The notes beneath the pieces were generated by a model, which saw nothing but the letters and a program-made list of their open reading frames with translations, made no database searches and was not told the origin of the DNA. DNA of 64,000 nucleotides from JANXQE01 sp035651635 (GTDB lineage Bacteria > Verrucomicrobiota > Verrucomicrobiia > Limisphaerales > UBA8199), in NCBI GenBank assembly GCA_035651635.1, contig DASRFK010000068.1, forward strand, positions 8,064 through 72,063, written 5' to 3'. The stretch's first letter is position 1. Each line of letters begins with the position of its first letter. Of the stretch, positions 26,791-34,351 are shown in pieces. A program made the translations under genes and the position numbers.

Positions 26791-26866
26791 GGGTTGGTAG
26801 CTCAGTCGGTAGAGCAGCGGCCTTTTAAGCCGTTGGTCGAGGGTTCGAGTCCCTCCCAACCCACCA
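26791..26866 (+). tRNA. tRNA-Lys (anticodon TTT)
   Basis: Acceptor GGGTTGG pairs with CCAACCC, discriminator A, CCA encoded. The D-arm contains AGCTCAGTCGGTAGAGC. The anticodon stem GCGGC/GCCGT closes the loop CTTTTAA with anticodon TTT. The T-arm GAGGG-TTCGAGT-CCCTC is perfect. It stands alone in a spacer between 26546 and 27077. Confidence 0.97.
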
Positions 26867-27051
26867 CTCTAAAAATCGAGGAAATCCCTATAAAATCAGG
26901 TGTTCTATCACCTTCAAACCCCCAATCGGCAATGGGAACCAAGCAGGGGCATTAGGAGAGAAAAAGACATTTGTGGGCAACTTTGGGCAACTATCATGGA
27001 ACCCTCAGCCGCCCACTAGCCCCCACTGACCCCACACTTGAGTTGATATCC

Positions 27052-27075
27052 CTGGAGGCTCTGCTAAGCCTCCAG
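27052..27075 (+). promoter_or_regulatory. Strong hairpin abutting a GTG start
   Basis: CTGGAGGCT-CTGCTA-AGCCTCCAG forms a 9-bp perfect stem that ends one base before the GTG at 27077. It would leave little room for ribosome binding. It could be a regulatory structure, or a sign that the true start lies later. Confidence 0.4.
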
Positions 27076-27076
27076 A

Positions 27077-27553
27077 GTGAGAGGAAAGATAATCCCTGTG
27101 GTGGTTGGTCTCGCGCTGGTTACAGGTTTGGTTTTCCTGGTCGTCACCACCCAGCGCAGCGGGGTCCTGGTGCGCTCAGTGGACAAGCGACTGAAGATTT
27201 ACAGTTTTGAATACTTTCCAGAGGCCAGCATGGATTTCTCTTACCCGCCGGCTCCGCGGCCTCCGAGCAAGCTGCGTATCCAGTGGACAATTCTGGCCCA
27301 CAAATTTCGACTCTACCAGCCACGGAGCACAACGAACCCGTTGCCACTGGTGAAACTAACTGGACCGGGGCCAGCCCTTGTGGTGCTCGGCCAAATTGCA
27401 GGCGGCGATTCGCACTGGCTCGAACTCGTCACGCAGCACGGCGAGACAATCCATCAATCAGCTCCAATGCACGCCCTCATCGACGTGACAAATTTGTTTC
27501 TTTGGCATTATCCTCTTATGAGGGAAGGAAAAAAAGAACGGTTCACCCTCTGA
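27077..27553 (+). CDS. Small membrane-anchored hypothetical protein, possibly frameshifted
   Basis: The 158-residue product begins with a single hydrophobic helix (IIPVVVGLALVTGLVFLVV) and continues as a beta-rich, presumably extracytoplasmic domain. I recognise no family. The frame ends in GKKERFTL just after a run of seven A (27529-27535). In the -1 frame the reading continues for 23 codons after the slip (LTNGNYFLRFSDETNYLAFVRVRQ at its end) to a stop at 27624, and that tail looks like a natural beta-strand ending. The zero-frame codons GGA AAA AAA form an A-AAA-AAA slippery site. Either the gene is frameshifted (mutation or sequencing error) or it uses -1 frameshifting. Confidence 0.5.
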   Translation: MRGKIIPVVVGLALVTGLVFLVVTTQRSGVLVRSVDKRLKIYSFEYFPEASMDFSYPPAPRPPSKLRIQWTILAHKFRLYQPRSTTNPLPLVKLTGPGPALVVLGQIAGGDSHWLELVTQHGETIHQSAPMHALIDVTNLFLWHYPLMREGKKERFTL

Positions 27554-27624
27554 CTAACGGAAATTATTTTTTGAGGTTCTCCGATGAAACCAACTATCTG
27601 GCCTTCGTGCGCGTGCGACAGTAG

Positions 27625-27905
27625 AGGCCCGTGATGAAGCGACTGCGTGACCGGCAGCCGGTATAGAGATCTTCGGTCGACTGCAGAGCAAGCACAGCGC
27701 ACATAAGCCCTTGGCAGTCAGTAGTCAATTTGAGTGCGCGGATGACCGTTCTTTGGCCACCGCACGTCTGAAACTCCCGTTCGTGTATGGGGTGTCATGA
27801 TGCTCGTGCCTGAGACAACGTGGAGGAAGTGCTCTTTCAAAACCAGGATGGTAAGCCGACACACGCCTAAAGCCATTCCGTGGCCATCAACCCGAAAACG
27901 CAGGG
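27625..27905. other. Spacer without recognisable features
   Basis: About 280 bases between the frameshifted small gene and the phosphatase gene. I see no gene, RNA or strong hairpin here. Confidence 0.5.
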
Positions 27906-28550
27906 TCAGTTTGCGCGGGCTTGCCGGAGGTCAGGCTTGATGGGACGCCCAAAGTCCGCCACGAACCGTTTCATCCGAAATTCGAGCCACGAAATCCCGT
28001 ACTTCCTGGCTTCGCGGAGCGCCAGGTCACTCGACCAGTGGTCGTGCTGGATTCGATAGCAGGCCACAATCGTACCGGTCCGATCGCAGCCATGCAGGCA
28101 ATGGATGAACACGGAGTCGGGAAACTTTTCGAGCAAGGCCAGAATCTGCCGGACCTGCTGTTCACTGGGGCGAGACGTTCCGCTCATCGGAAAATTGGTA
28201 TAAAGAATGCCATTGGCTTGCGCCTCGGCTGCTTCTTCCTTCCAACTCTCCCCCGGCATCCGCAGGTTGATGATGAGTTTCACGCCGAGGCGCTTGAGGC
28301 TTCTGATCCCTTCGCCATCCGGCTGCGCGCCACGATAGAGATGTTCCGCGACCTTCCCGTAATTGAGGATACCTTCTTGAACGGGCAAACCACGTCCCAG
28401 AGCGCTTGCGCACATCAACAACAGGGCAGCGACCGCACCGGCAAAATGCGCCCGGCCGCTAAGAAATCGCCCGATCGAAGAGTAGCCGGCCCGAAAAGAG
28501 CAACTTTTCCCAACCCCCACAGGTACTGCATGGCAATGGAGTAAAGACAC
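27906..28550 (-). CDS. Exported protein tyrosine/dual-specificity phosphatase-like protein
   Basis: The 214-residue protein has a hydrophobic segment at ~36-52 that looks like a signal peptide or anchor, followed by a DSP/PTP-like domain. The catalytic signature is His150-Cys151-x5-Arg157 (HCLHGCDRTG), with LGVKLIINLR and YTNFPMSG upstream as in the fungal/bacterial DSP family. This nests a CX5R phosphatase outside the cytoplasm. Substrate could be phosphotyrosine, inositol phosphate or another phospho-ester; the CLHGCDR loop does not decide it. The longest frame begins with GTG; the region before the signal segment may be shorter in reality. Confidence 0.8.
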   Translation of the reverse strand: MSLLHCHAVPVGVGKSCSFRAGYSSIGRFLSGRAHFAGAVAALLLMCASALGRGLPVQEGILNYGKVAEHLYRGAQPDGEGIRSLKRLGVKLIINLRMPGESWKEEAAEAQANGILYTNFPMSGTSRPSEQQVRQILALLEKFPDSVFIHCLHGCDRTGTIVACYRIQHDHWSSDLALREARKYGISWLEFRMKRFVADFGRPIKPDLRQARAN

Positions 28551-28659
28551 TATTTTTGAACAGGTAAATCCTCCAGGTACACGCGGGTAAAGTCAAGCTC
28601 AGCCGGGGCTTTCGGGTGGGTTAAATGTGTCGGTTGTTCTGTGTTGATCGGCGGAAAGA

Positions 28660-28677
28660 GCGGCAGAGGGCTGCCGC
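28660..28677. repeat. Short perfect hairpin (GCGGCAG-AGGG-CTGCCGC)
   Basis: A 7-bp stem with a 4-base loop sits in the 166-base spacer between the dehydrogenase and phosphatase genes. No T-run follows; probably a dispersed repeat. Confidence 0.4.
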
Positions 28678-28716
28678 AGTCCAAAACCTTCGGTTCTCGG
28701 GGCCCGCACCCGCCCG

Positions 28717-30135
28717 CTACTCCGTCCGATTGCCCTGGACCGGTGTGCAGTCGGAGACCACGGTCTTTATGTTCACGAATTCGCGGATGCCGTGGTGACT
28801 TAACTCGCGGCCATAACCTGATTGCTTGATGCCGCCGAAAGGCAGGGCCGGGTTGGAAGCGACCATTTGGTTGATAAAAACCATTCCCGCTTCGAGCTCG
28901 GCCACCAATCGGCCCTGCTCGCCGGAATCATTACTCCAGGCCGACGCGCCGAGACCGAACGAGGTATCATTTGCGATTCGAATAGCGTGATCGAGATCGT
29001 CGACATAAAAAATAGAAGCCACGGGGCCGAAGAGCTCGTCACTATATGCCGGCGAGCCGGCCGGGACGCCGGTCAGGACCGTGGGTTCAAAGAAATACCC
29101 CGGTCCAGCAACCCGGTGCCCACCGAGCAACAATTTCGCTCCCAGGCCGACCGTTTTTTCCACCTGCGCTTGCAGGCCGAGCACAACTTCCTCAGTGGCG
29201 AGCGGCCCGAGGTCCGTGCTCTCGTCGAGGGGGTCACCTATTTTCAGTGCGGCCATGCGTTGGACAAACCGGGCCGCAAATTCGTCGGCGATTTCCCGAT
29301 GCACAATGAACCGCTTGGCGGCAATGCAGGATTGGCCGTTGTTGATCGTCCTTGCCTGCACTGCAGTGGCGATAGCCTTTTCCAGGTTTGCGCTGGGCAT
29401 CACGATGAAGGGGTCGCTTCCACCCAGCTCCAGCACGGTTTTCTTGATCTGCCGCCCAGCCGCGGCGGCTACTTTCGATCCAGCGCCGACGCTGCCGGTC
29501 AGCGTCACCGCCCGCACGCGCGGGTCCTCAATCAGCCGCTCCACCTCCTCGGAACCAATCAGCAGCGTCTGGAATGCGCCCCCCGGAAAGCCGGCTTCCC
29601 GGAATATCCTTTCGATGGCGAGCGCGCACTGGGGAACATTGGAGGCGTGTTTGAGCAAACCGACATTTCCAGCCATTAAGGCCGGAGCGGCGAAGCGGAA
29701 CACTTGCCACAAAGGAAAATTCCAAGGCATCACCGCGAGCACCGGACCGAGCGGCTCGTACCGGACATAAGCGCCGGAGCTGCTGCCGGCCGCAGGTTCG
29801 TCCGCGAGGAAATCGGCCCCATGTTCCGCGTAGAAACGGCACGCCGTCGCACACTTTTCCACTTCCTGGATGGCGGCCCGGATCGGCTTGCCCATTTCCA
29901 TGGTCATCGTGCGGCCCAAACCCGATTTGTCTCGCTCCAGGACCGCCGCGGCGTGGTTCAACCAGGCCACGCGTTCCGCAAAGGTGCTGCGGCGGAACAT
30001 GGTGAATGCGGCTTGGGCCACCGCCAGGCGCCGTTCCAATTCCGACCGAGTATGGGGCTCGAATCGCCGCAAGACCTGCCCCGTCGCCGGATTGATGCTG
30101 GCAATGCCTCGAGAACCAAATACTGCTGTACTCAT
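28717..30135 (-). CDS. NAD(P)-dependent succinate-semialdehyde dehydrogenase-type aldehyde dehydrogenase
   Basis: The 472-residue protein is a full aldehyde dehydrogenase. Catalytic Cys270 is in NNGQSCIAAKRF, the general base Glu236 in LELGGSDPF, the cofactor loop in GSVGAGS and the oxyanion Asn in MPWNFPLWQV. The INPATGQVLRRFEPH opening and the GGSDPFIVMPSANLEKA run resemble the Sad/YneI branch of succinate-semialdehyde dehydrogenases; substrate assignment is inferred. The ATG at 30135 (MSTAVFGSRG) is preferred over the upstream open frame, which reads toward the repeat region. No GABA-shunt partner is adjacent. Confidence 0.9.
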   Translation of the reverse strand: MSTAVFGSRGIASINPATGQVLRRFEPHTRSELERRLAVAQAAFTMFRRSTFAERVAWLNHAAAVLERDKSGLGRTMTMEMGKPIRAAIQEVEKCATACRFYAEHGADFLADEPAAGSSSGAYVRYEPLGPVLAVMPWNFPLWQVFRFAAPALMAGNVGLLKHASNVPQCALAIERIFREAGFPGGAFQTLLIGSEEVERLIEDPRVRAVTLTGSVGAGSKVAAAAGRQIKKTVLELGGSDPFIVMPSANLEKAIATAVQARTINNGQSCIAAKRFIVHREIADEFAARFVQRMAALKIGDPLDESTDLGPLATEEVVLGLQAQVEKTVGLGAKLLLGGHRVAGPGYFFEPTVLTGVPAGSPAYSDELFGPVASIFYVDDLDHAIRIANDTSFGLGASAWSNDSGEQGRLVAELEAGMVFINQMVASNPALPFGGIKQSGYGRELSHHGIREFVNIKTVVSDCTPVQGNRTE

Positions 30136-30196
30136 CTCCACAAGAGATTTAGCACACTTTAGCGTGGAACGCTCTCCACCCAAATGCCGGCTAACT

Positions 30197-30606
30197 GGTA
30201 GGGATGGCGCGCTGCGCCGTCCGCGCCGCGTTCAGCGGCGCAACGTCACGAAGGGTTTGACGCGCTTCCGCATTCGTTCCGCCCGCTGCTGCGCGGGCGG
30301 GGACATCGCAGCGCGATGGTCCCTACCTCACAGTCGCTCTTTTCTGGCGCGCTGCGCCGTCCGCGCCGCGTTCAGCAGCGCAACGTCACGAAGGGTTTGA
30401 CGGGCTTCCACATTCGTTCCGCCCGCTGCTGCCGGGCGGGGACATCGCAGCGCGATGGTCCCTACCTCACGATCGCTCTTTTCTGGCGCGCTGCGCCGTC
30501 CGCGCCGCGTTCAGCGGCGCAACGTCACGAAGGGTTTGACGCGCTTCCACATTCGTTCCGCCCGCTGCTGCGCGGGCGGGGACATCGCAGCGCGATGGTC
30601 CCTACC
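30197..30606. repeat. Triplicated palindromic element (family A)
   Basis: Three near-identical units start at 30205, 30345 and 30484 (spacing 140 and 139). The array opens with GGTAGGGA and closes with TCCCTACC. Each unit has a left hairpin (GGCGC-GCT-GCGCC core), the motif GCGTTCAGC, a middle AACGTCACGAAGGGTTTGACG and a right hairpin (ATCGC-AGC-GCGAT core). The units differ by only a few bases. A reverse-oriented relative lies at 17457. The open frames through it are periodic artefacts. Confidence 0.8.
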
Positions 30607-30708
30607 TCACCTTTTCAATGGATTTAGATGCGTTTGCCCTGATGTCAGCCCAACTTCAGCTCTTGACTCGGCTGTTCCGGCCCTGGACTCTGCAAAAATC
30701 ACGGTCGC

Positions 30709-31185
30709 ATGAATGACGTTACCTTCCGCGTGTATCAACCTGGCGATCTCGAACCGATCAAGCGACTGACACTTGAGAGCTTCGTCGGCGTCACCATCGA
30801 AGAAAACCTCCAAGCCGCGTTGGGGACGCTCAATGGACACGACTGGCGTTGGCGCAAGGCCCGGCATATCGATGAAGACGTGGCCGCCAATGCGGCGGGG
30901 ATTTTTGTCGCCGAGACTGAAGGACGGTTAGTCGGCTACATCACGACACGCGTCGATCGGGAAGCCGGCAAAGGCCGCATACCCAACCTCGCCGTGGCGG
31001 CCGATTTCCGAGGCCGCGGCCTGGGCCGGCTGTTGATCGAGCGTGCCTTGGACTATTTTCGCGCGGAAGGACTGGCTTACGCGGTGATTGAGACGATGGC
31101 GCAAAACGCGATTGGCCAGCACGTTTACCCCGCCTGCGGCTTTGTCGAGATCGCCCGCCAGGTCCATTTTGCCCGGCGCTTGTGA
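30709..31185 (+). CDS. GNAT family N-acetyltransferase
   Basis: The 158-residue protein has the GNAT core: beta-strand 4 with LVGYITTRV, the acetyl-CoA pyrophosphate loop in VAADFRGRGLGRLLIERAL (Q/RxxGxG/A pattern RGRGLG) and the YPACGFVEIARQVHF C-terminal strand. It resembles RimI-type enzymes in general shape, but the acceptor cannot be read from sequence. The start ATG is 102 bases after the repeat array. A long hairpin follows the stop and probably ends transcription. Confidence 0.85.
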   Translation: MNDVTFRVYQPGDLEPIKRLTLESFVGVTIEENLQAALGTLNGHDWRWRKARHIDEDVAANAAGIFVAETEGRLVGYITTRVDREAGKGRIPNLAVAADFRGRGLGRLLIERALDYFRAEGLAYAVIETMAQNAIGQHVYPACGFVEIARQVHFARRL

Positions 31186-31222
31186 CCTGGCTATCTTCTA
31201 GTTGAGAGTTGCCGGAAGACCG

Positions 31223-31264
31223 AAGCCCGAAGTCCGAAGAACCAACCTTCGGAACTTCGGGCTT
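31223..31264. terminator. Long hairpin between convergent GNAT and sigma-factor genes
   Basis: AAGCCCGAAG-T-CCGAAG pairs with CTTCGGAACTTCGGGCTT: about 17 base pairs with one bulge and a 7-base loop. It lies between two converging genes (stops at 31185 and 31288). The T-run is weak on both strands, so it may act as a two-way terminator or be a dispersed repeat. Confidence 0.5.
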
Positions 31265-31287
31265 TGTGTTCAGTCTCTCACTAAGCC

Positions 31288-32397
31288 TCAAGCCATGGCC
31301 AGCGCATCTTCCGACTCCGGAAGAGCATCCCGCTCTTTCATGCGCGCGCGGAGGCGGGTAAGCGCTTCTTCCTGGATCTGGCGAATCCGCTCACGCGTGA
31401 GCCGATAGTGCACACCGACTTCTTCGAGCGTCTTTGGGGACTCGCCGTCCAAGCCAAAGCGCAAGTTGAGGATCGTTCGTTCGCGCTCGCTCAAGGTGCC
31501 CAGGACTTCCTGCAGCAACTCGGCATCGCCTTGCTTGACCATCTGTTCAAAGGCGCCAACCGCGTTGGGGTCGGCGACTACTTCGGAGACCTGTTTGCCG
31601 TCCTCCCCTTCAGTCAGCGGCGCATCCAGGGAAACGGGCGCGCGGCCGGCATCGCGATACAGCTTGACCTGGCGTAGGCTGAAGCCCATCTCGTCGGCGA
31701 CTTCTTCGTCCGTTGCCTCGCGGCCGAGAGTTTCACGCAGCTTGCGTTCCGCGTTGCGAATATGAGCCATCTTGTCGACCACATGCACAGGTAAACGGAT
31801 CGTTTTCGACTGGTTGCCCAGAGCGCGCCGAATGGATTGCTTGATCCAGAGCGCGGCGTAAGTGGAAAGTTTGGCTCCCTTAGCCGGGTTGAACCGCTCG
31901 ACGCCTTTCATCAAGCCGATATTGCCTTCGTTAATCAAATCGAGCAACGGCAGGCCCAAACCTTCGTAATCGCGCGCAATCTTCACGACCAACCGCAAGT
32001 TGGCCTTAATCATGTGCTCGCGGGCTTCCTCATCGCCCTTTTGGATTCGCCGAGCCAGCACAATTTCCTCCTCGGGGGTTAGAAGCTTCACCTGGCCGAT
32101 CTCCCGCAGATAAAGCTGCAGGTTATCGCCTCGCGACACGTCGTTGCTCTGCAACTCGGTCGCAGCTCGGTCGAAGCCCACTTCCCCTTCGGGCAGGACC
32201 ACAACCGGAGTGGGGGCGTCCTCATCCTGTTTGCGGCGGGCGCCACGGCCTTTGGCTAGACCACCGTTGCGGCCGGCAGTCAGCTTCGCGGGGCGCAAAG
32301 GAGAGATTTTTCTCAAATTATTTTTTGCTGGAGCTGCCGCGTTGGCGGACTTCGAAGCCGCCGCTGTCCGGCGTTCCAGTGTGGTTTCAAGTTTCAT
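31288..32397 (-). CDS. RNA polymerase sigma-70 family factor (RpoD/SigA-like, lacking region 1.1)
   Basis: The 369-residue protein contains region 1.2 (~91-122, DNLQLYLREIGQVKLLTPEEE), region 2 (~127-197, with NLRLVVKIARDY, DLINEGNIGLMKGVERF and STYAALWIKQSIRRAL), region 3 (~206-282) and region 4 (~295-348, ending RLTRERIRQIQEEALTRLR). The N-terminal ~85 residues are basic, Ala-rich and not like region 1.1, and the length is shorter than most primary sigma factors. It could be the primary factor of this lineage or a group 2 paralogue. The Rrf2 gene is upstream on the same strand across an AT-rich 114-base spacer. Confidence 0.92.
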   Translation of the reverse strand: MKLETTLERRTAAASKSANAAAPAKNNLRKISPLRPAKLTAGRNGGLAKGRGARRKQDEDAPTPVVVLPEGEVGFDRAATELQSNDVSRGDNLQLYLREIGQVKLLTPEEEIVLARRIQKGDEEAREHMIKANLRLVVKIARDYEGLGLPLLDLINEGNIGLMKGVERFNPAKGAKLSTYAALWIKQSIRRALGNQSKTIRLPVHVVDKMAHIRNAERKLRETLGREATDEEVADEMGFSLRQVKLYRDAGRAPVSLDAPLTEGEDGKQVSEVVADPNAVGAFEQMVKQGDAELLQEVLGTLSERERTILNLRFGLDGESPKTLEEVGVHYRLTRERIRQIQEEALTRLRARMKERDALPESEDALAMA

Positions 32398-32511
32398 ATT
32401 CTTTCGCTAGCATGGTTAAAATTTTCGCTACTCGAGTGTAAGTCATGAATCGCAATTAGTTGCATTACATTTTTGTAACCAATGAGATTACATTAAAATC
32501 TAATAAAAAAA
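32398..32511. other. AT-rich spacer upstream of sigma-factor gene
   Basis: This stretch is much richer in A and T than its surroundings. It contains two TTACATT motifs and a short TTACA-TTTT-TGTAA dyad near 32465-32478. It probably holds the sigma-gene promoter, but I cannot fix -10 and -35 boxes with confidence. Confidence 0.4.
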
Positions 32512-32973
32512 TCATTGTTTCACCCCCGGGGGGCTGTCGCTGCAGCACTCGTGCACCATTTTGAGCACGTCGGCCAGCGTCGTGCGCGCCAGGTCCTGCT
32601 CCAACGCTTTTAAGGCGGAGCCGAATACCCGCTCGAGGGCCGCCTGAATGCAATGACCGACCGGGCAGGCCTGGTCAGGTTTCTTTCGCGGCAGCCCGAA
32701 CGCTTCATCCTGTTCTACCGCCCGGAAAACCTCGCCGAGGTTAATCCGCGCAGCCGAACGGCTCAACCTCGAGCCAAAGCCCGCGCCTTTGCGGGTTTCG
32801 ACCAGCCGTGCCTGCTGTAGGGTCGATAACAGGCGCCGGATCATCACCGGGTTGGTGTTGACGCTGCGTGCCAGCAATTCCGACGTGACGCGGTCGCCGT
32901 CCTTGTAGGCCAGCACCGTTAGCACGTGAACTGCCATGGCAAATCTGCAGCTTGTCCGCATAACGTTGGCCAT
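32512..32973 (-). CDS. Rrf2 family transcriptional regulator
   Basis: The 153-residue protein has an Rrf2 winged helix-turn-helix (residues ~5-80): RFAMAVHVLTVLAY, the recognition region VNTNPVMIRRLLSTLQQARLVETRKG, and the wing GAGFGSRLSRSAARINLGEVFRAVE. Cysteines at 103 and 108 (CPVGHC), plus 143-144, could bind an iron-sulfur cluster or sense redox state, though the spacing does not match the classic three-Cys IscR/NsrR pattern. Starts at 32973 or at the internal Met5 (32961) are both possible; an inverted repeat and a -35/-10 pair overlap the first of them, favouring Met5. Confidence 0.88.
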   Translation of the reverse strand: MANVMRTSCRFAMAVHVLTVLAYKDGDRVTSELLARSVNTNPVMIRRLLSTLQQARLVETRKGAGFGSRLSRSAARINLGEVFRAVEQDEAFGLPRKKPDQACPVGHCIQAALERVFGSALKALEQDLARTTLADVLKMVHECCSDSPPGVKQ

Positions 32974-33001
32974 ACGTAACCCCGCTTGTTACATATGTCA
33001 A
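32971..33001 (-). promoter_or_regulatory. Promoter with overlapping inverted repeat, putative Rrf2 autoregulatory operator
   Basis: On the minus strand TTGACA (32996-33001), a 17-base spacer and TACGTA (32973-32978) make a good sigma-70 promoter. The inverted repeat CATATGTAAC-N7-GTTACGTATG (32997 down to 32971, 9 of 10 positions matching) covers the spacer and -10 box. A repressor dimer bound there would block transcription. Confidence 0.55.
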
Positions 33002-33021
33002 ATTGCCAGGCGAGTCCCTCG

Positions 33022-33225
33022 CCCCATCCGTGGTCGCCCCGATCTGCGGGGGGTCAACCTTCCCCCATCCATGGTCGCCCCGAATCTGCGGGGGGTCAAC
33101 CTTCCCCCATCCGTGGTCGCCCCGATCTGCGGGGGTCAGCCTTCCCCCATCCGTGGTCGCCCCGATCTGCGGGGGTCAGCCTTCCCCCATCTGCGGTCGC
33201 CCCGAATCTGCGGGGGTTAACCTCC
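33022..33225. repeat. Five tandem 40-42-bp units, each with a CCCCG...CGGGG hairpin
   Basis: The unit reads roughly CCCCATCCGTGGTCG followed by CCCCGATCTGCGGGG and GTCAGCCTT. Five copies begin near 33022, 33063, 33105, 33145 and 33185. Each contains the dyad CCCCG-A(A)TCTG-CGGGG. Copies differ by single-base changes and length of the G run. There are no unique spacers, so this is not CRISPR. The array lies directly upstream of the Rrf2 promoter and after the methyltransferase stop. Confidence 0.75.
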
Positions 33226-33247
33226 GCACATCTGTGAGCACTATCTT

Positions 33248-34252
33248 CTAAGGTTTCGTCGCCAGGATAAGCGGAGAGGGCCCAGGAGTATCCAATCGGC
33301 GCACGTCCGTAAAACCTATGTTCCGAAGCCAATCGTTCATTTCCGCAAAGGTGAACGTGTCGCCTTGTTCGGTATTGACGAGCATGTTCACGGCAAACAT
33401 TAGCGCATTGGGAGGGCCAGTGCGGTCGTCGTTGGGGACGAATTCAGCAATCGCGATCGTTGCGCCCGGAGCGAGTGCTGCGAACGTTTTGCGGAGCAAC
33501 TCGCGGCTGCGCCTCTCGCCTTCGCTATGCAGGATATGCCCAAGAATGGCAATGTGGTAGCCCTTGCCAAAATCGACCTCGATCAGGTCGCCGGGGATTG
33601 GCGTTAACCGGTCGCCGACGCCATGGCGGGCGGCCACGCGTTTGGTTGTCTCAAGAACTTGCGGCCAGTCGACCGCCCAGATGCGCACTTCGGGTGACTG
33701 TTGGGCCAGGGCAATGCCCCAAACGCCCGACCCGGCAGCGATGTCCAGGACCTTGACCGGACCCGGTCGTCCCTTCAAATGCAAATGCTCACCCAAGGCA
33801 CAGGCGGCGGGGTAACCCATCGGGAATAAGGCTTCCACGAAACTCGCAAAGAAAGCGGCTCCTTGCTGCTCCTCGTTAACGGCCTGCACAGGTTTGCCAG
33901 TTCGCACGACTTCGGGCAACTGTTGCCAGCGAGGTAAAATCTGGCTCAGGGTATGCTGAAAAAAGCCCCCGTGAAATCCCGGCTTGGTAGATACCAGGAA
34001 AGCCGCGCTTTCGGGCGTGAGCGCAAAGCGATCATTCGATCGAGAAAGAAACTCCAAGCCGACCAGCGCGTTGAGGATGGCGGTGAGCCCGCGTTTGGAT
34101 GCGCCGGTGGTTTGGACGAGTTCATCGACGGTCTTGGGCGACTCATCGAGCAGGTCGAAAACACGATACTGAAGGGCGGCTTGCAAAATCAGGGGCGGCG
34201 CGTAGCCCCAGGCGAATTGCATGATGCGTTCGGGCGTAACGTTTGATTTCAT
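33248..34252 (-). CDS. SAM-dependent O-methyltransferase-like protein (dimerisation + Methyltransf_2 layout)
   Basis: The 334-residue protein has an N-terminal winged-helix dimerisation region (residues ~10-90: QAALQYRVFDLLDE, TGASKRGLTAILNALVGLEFL) and a Rossmann SAM-binding domain with motif I VLDIAAGSGVWGIALAQ at ~168-184, AVDWP for the ribose-binding acidic residue and a GHILHSEGER segment. This layout is shared by plant-type and polyketide O-methyltransferases such as hydroxyneurosporene or crtF-like enzymes. The substrate cannot be read from the sequence and no biosynthetic cluster is adjacent. Confidence 0.85.
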   Translation of the reverse strand: MKSNVTPERIMQFAWGYAPPLILQAALQYRVFDLLDESPKTVDELVQTTGASKRGLTAILNALVGLEFLSRSNDRFALTPESAAFLVSTKPGFHGGFFQHTLSQILPRWQQLPEVVRTGKPVQAVNEEQQGAAFFASFVEALFPMGYPAACALGEHLHLKGRPGPVKVLDIAAGSGVWGIALAQQSPEVRIWAVDWPQVLETTKRVAARHGVGDRLTPIPGDLIEVDFGKGYHIAILGHILHSEGERRSRELLRKTFAALAPGATIAIAEFVPNDDRTGPPNALMFAVNMLVNTEQGDTFTFAEMNDWLRNIGFTDVRRLDTPGPSPLILATKP

Positions 34253-34351
34253 GGCGGGCCAGAGTACCTAAGAGCCCCGCGCTGTCCATATAGGTTTATG
34301 AATCCATAAGACGGAGAGGACAAGTGGGGCGAATATTTTTGGCGCTGTAAG

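Noticed and set aside
26560..27076. Genomic island or attachment site at tRNA-Lys
   Set aside because: No integrase and no duplicated tRNA 3' end was found in the window.
30205..30712. Several periodic open frames in the repeat array
   Set aside because: All are produced by the same repeated DNA unit and show the identical peptide three times.
33022..33225. CRISPR array
   Set aside because: The repeat units are contiguous with no unique spacers of constant length, and no cas gene is in the window.
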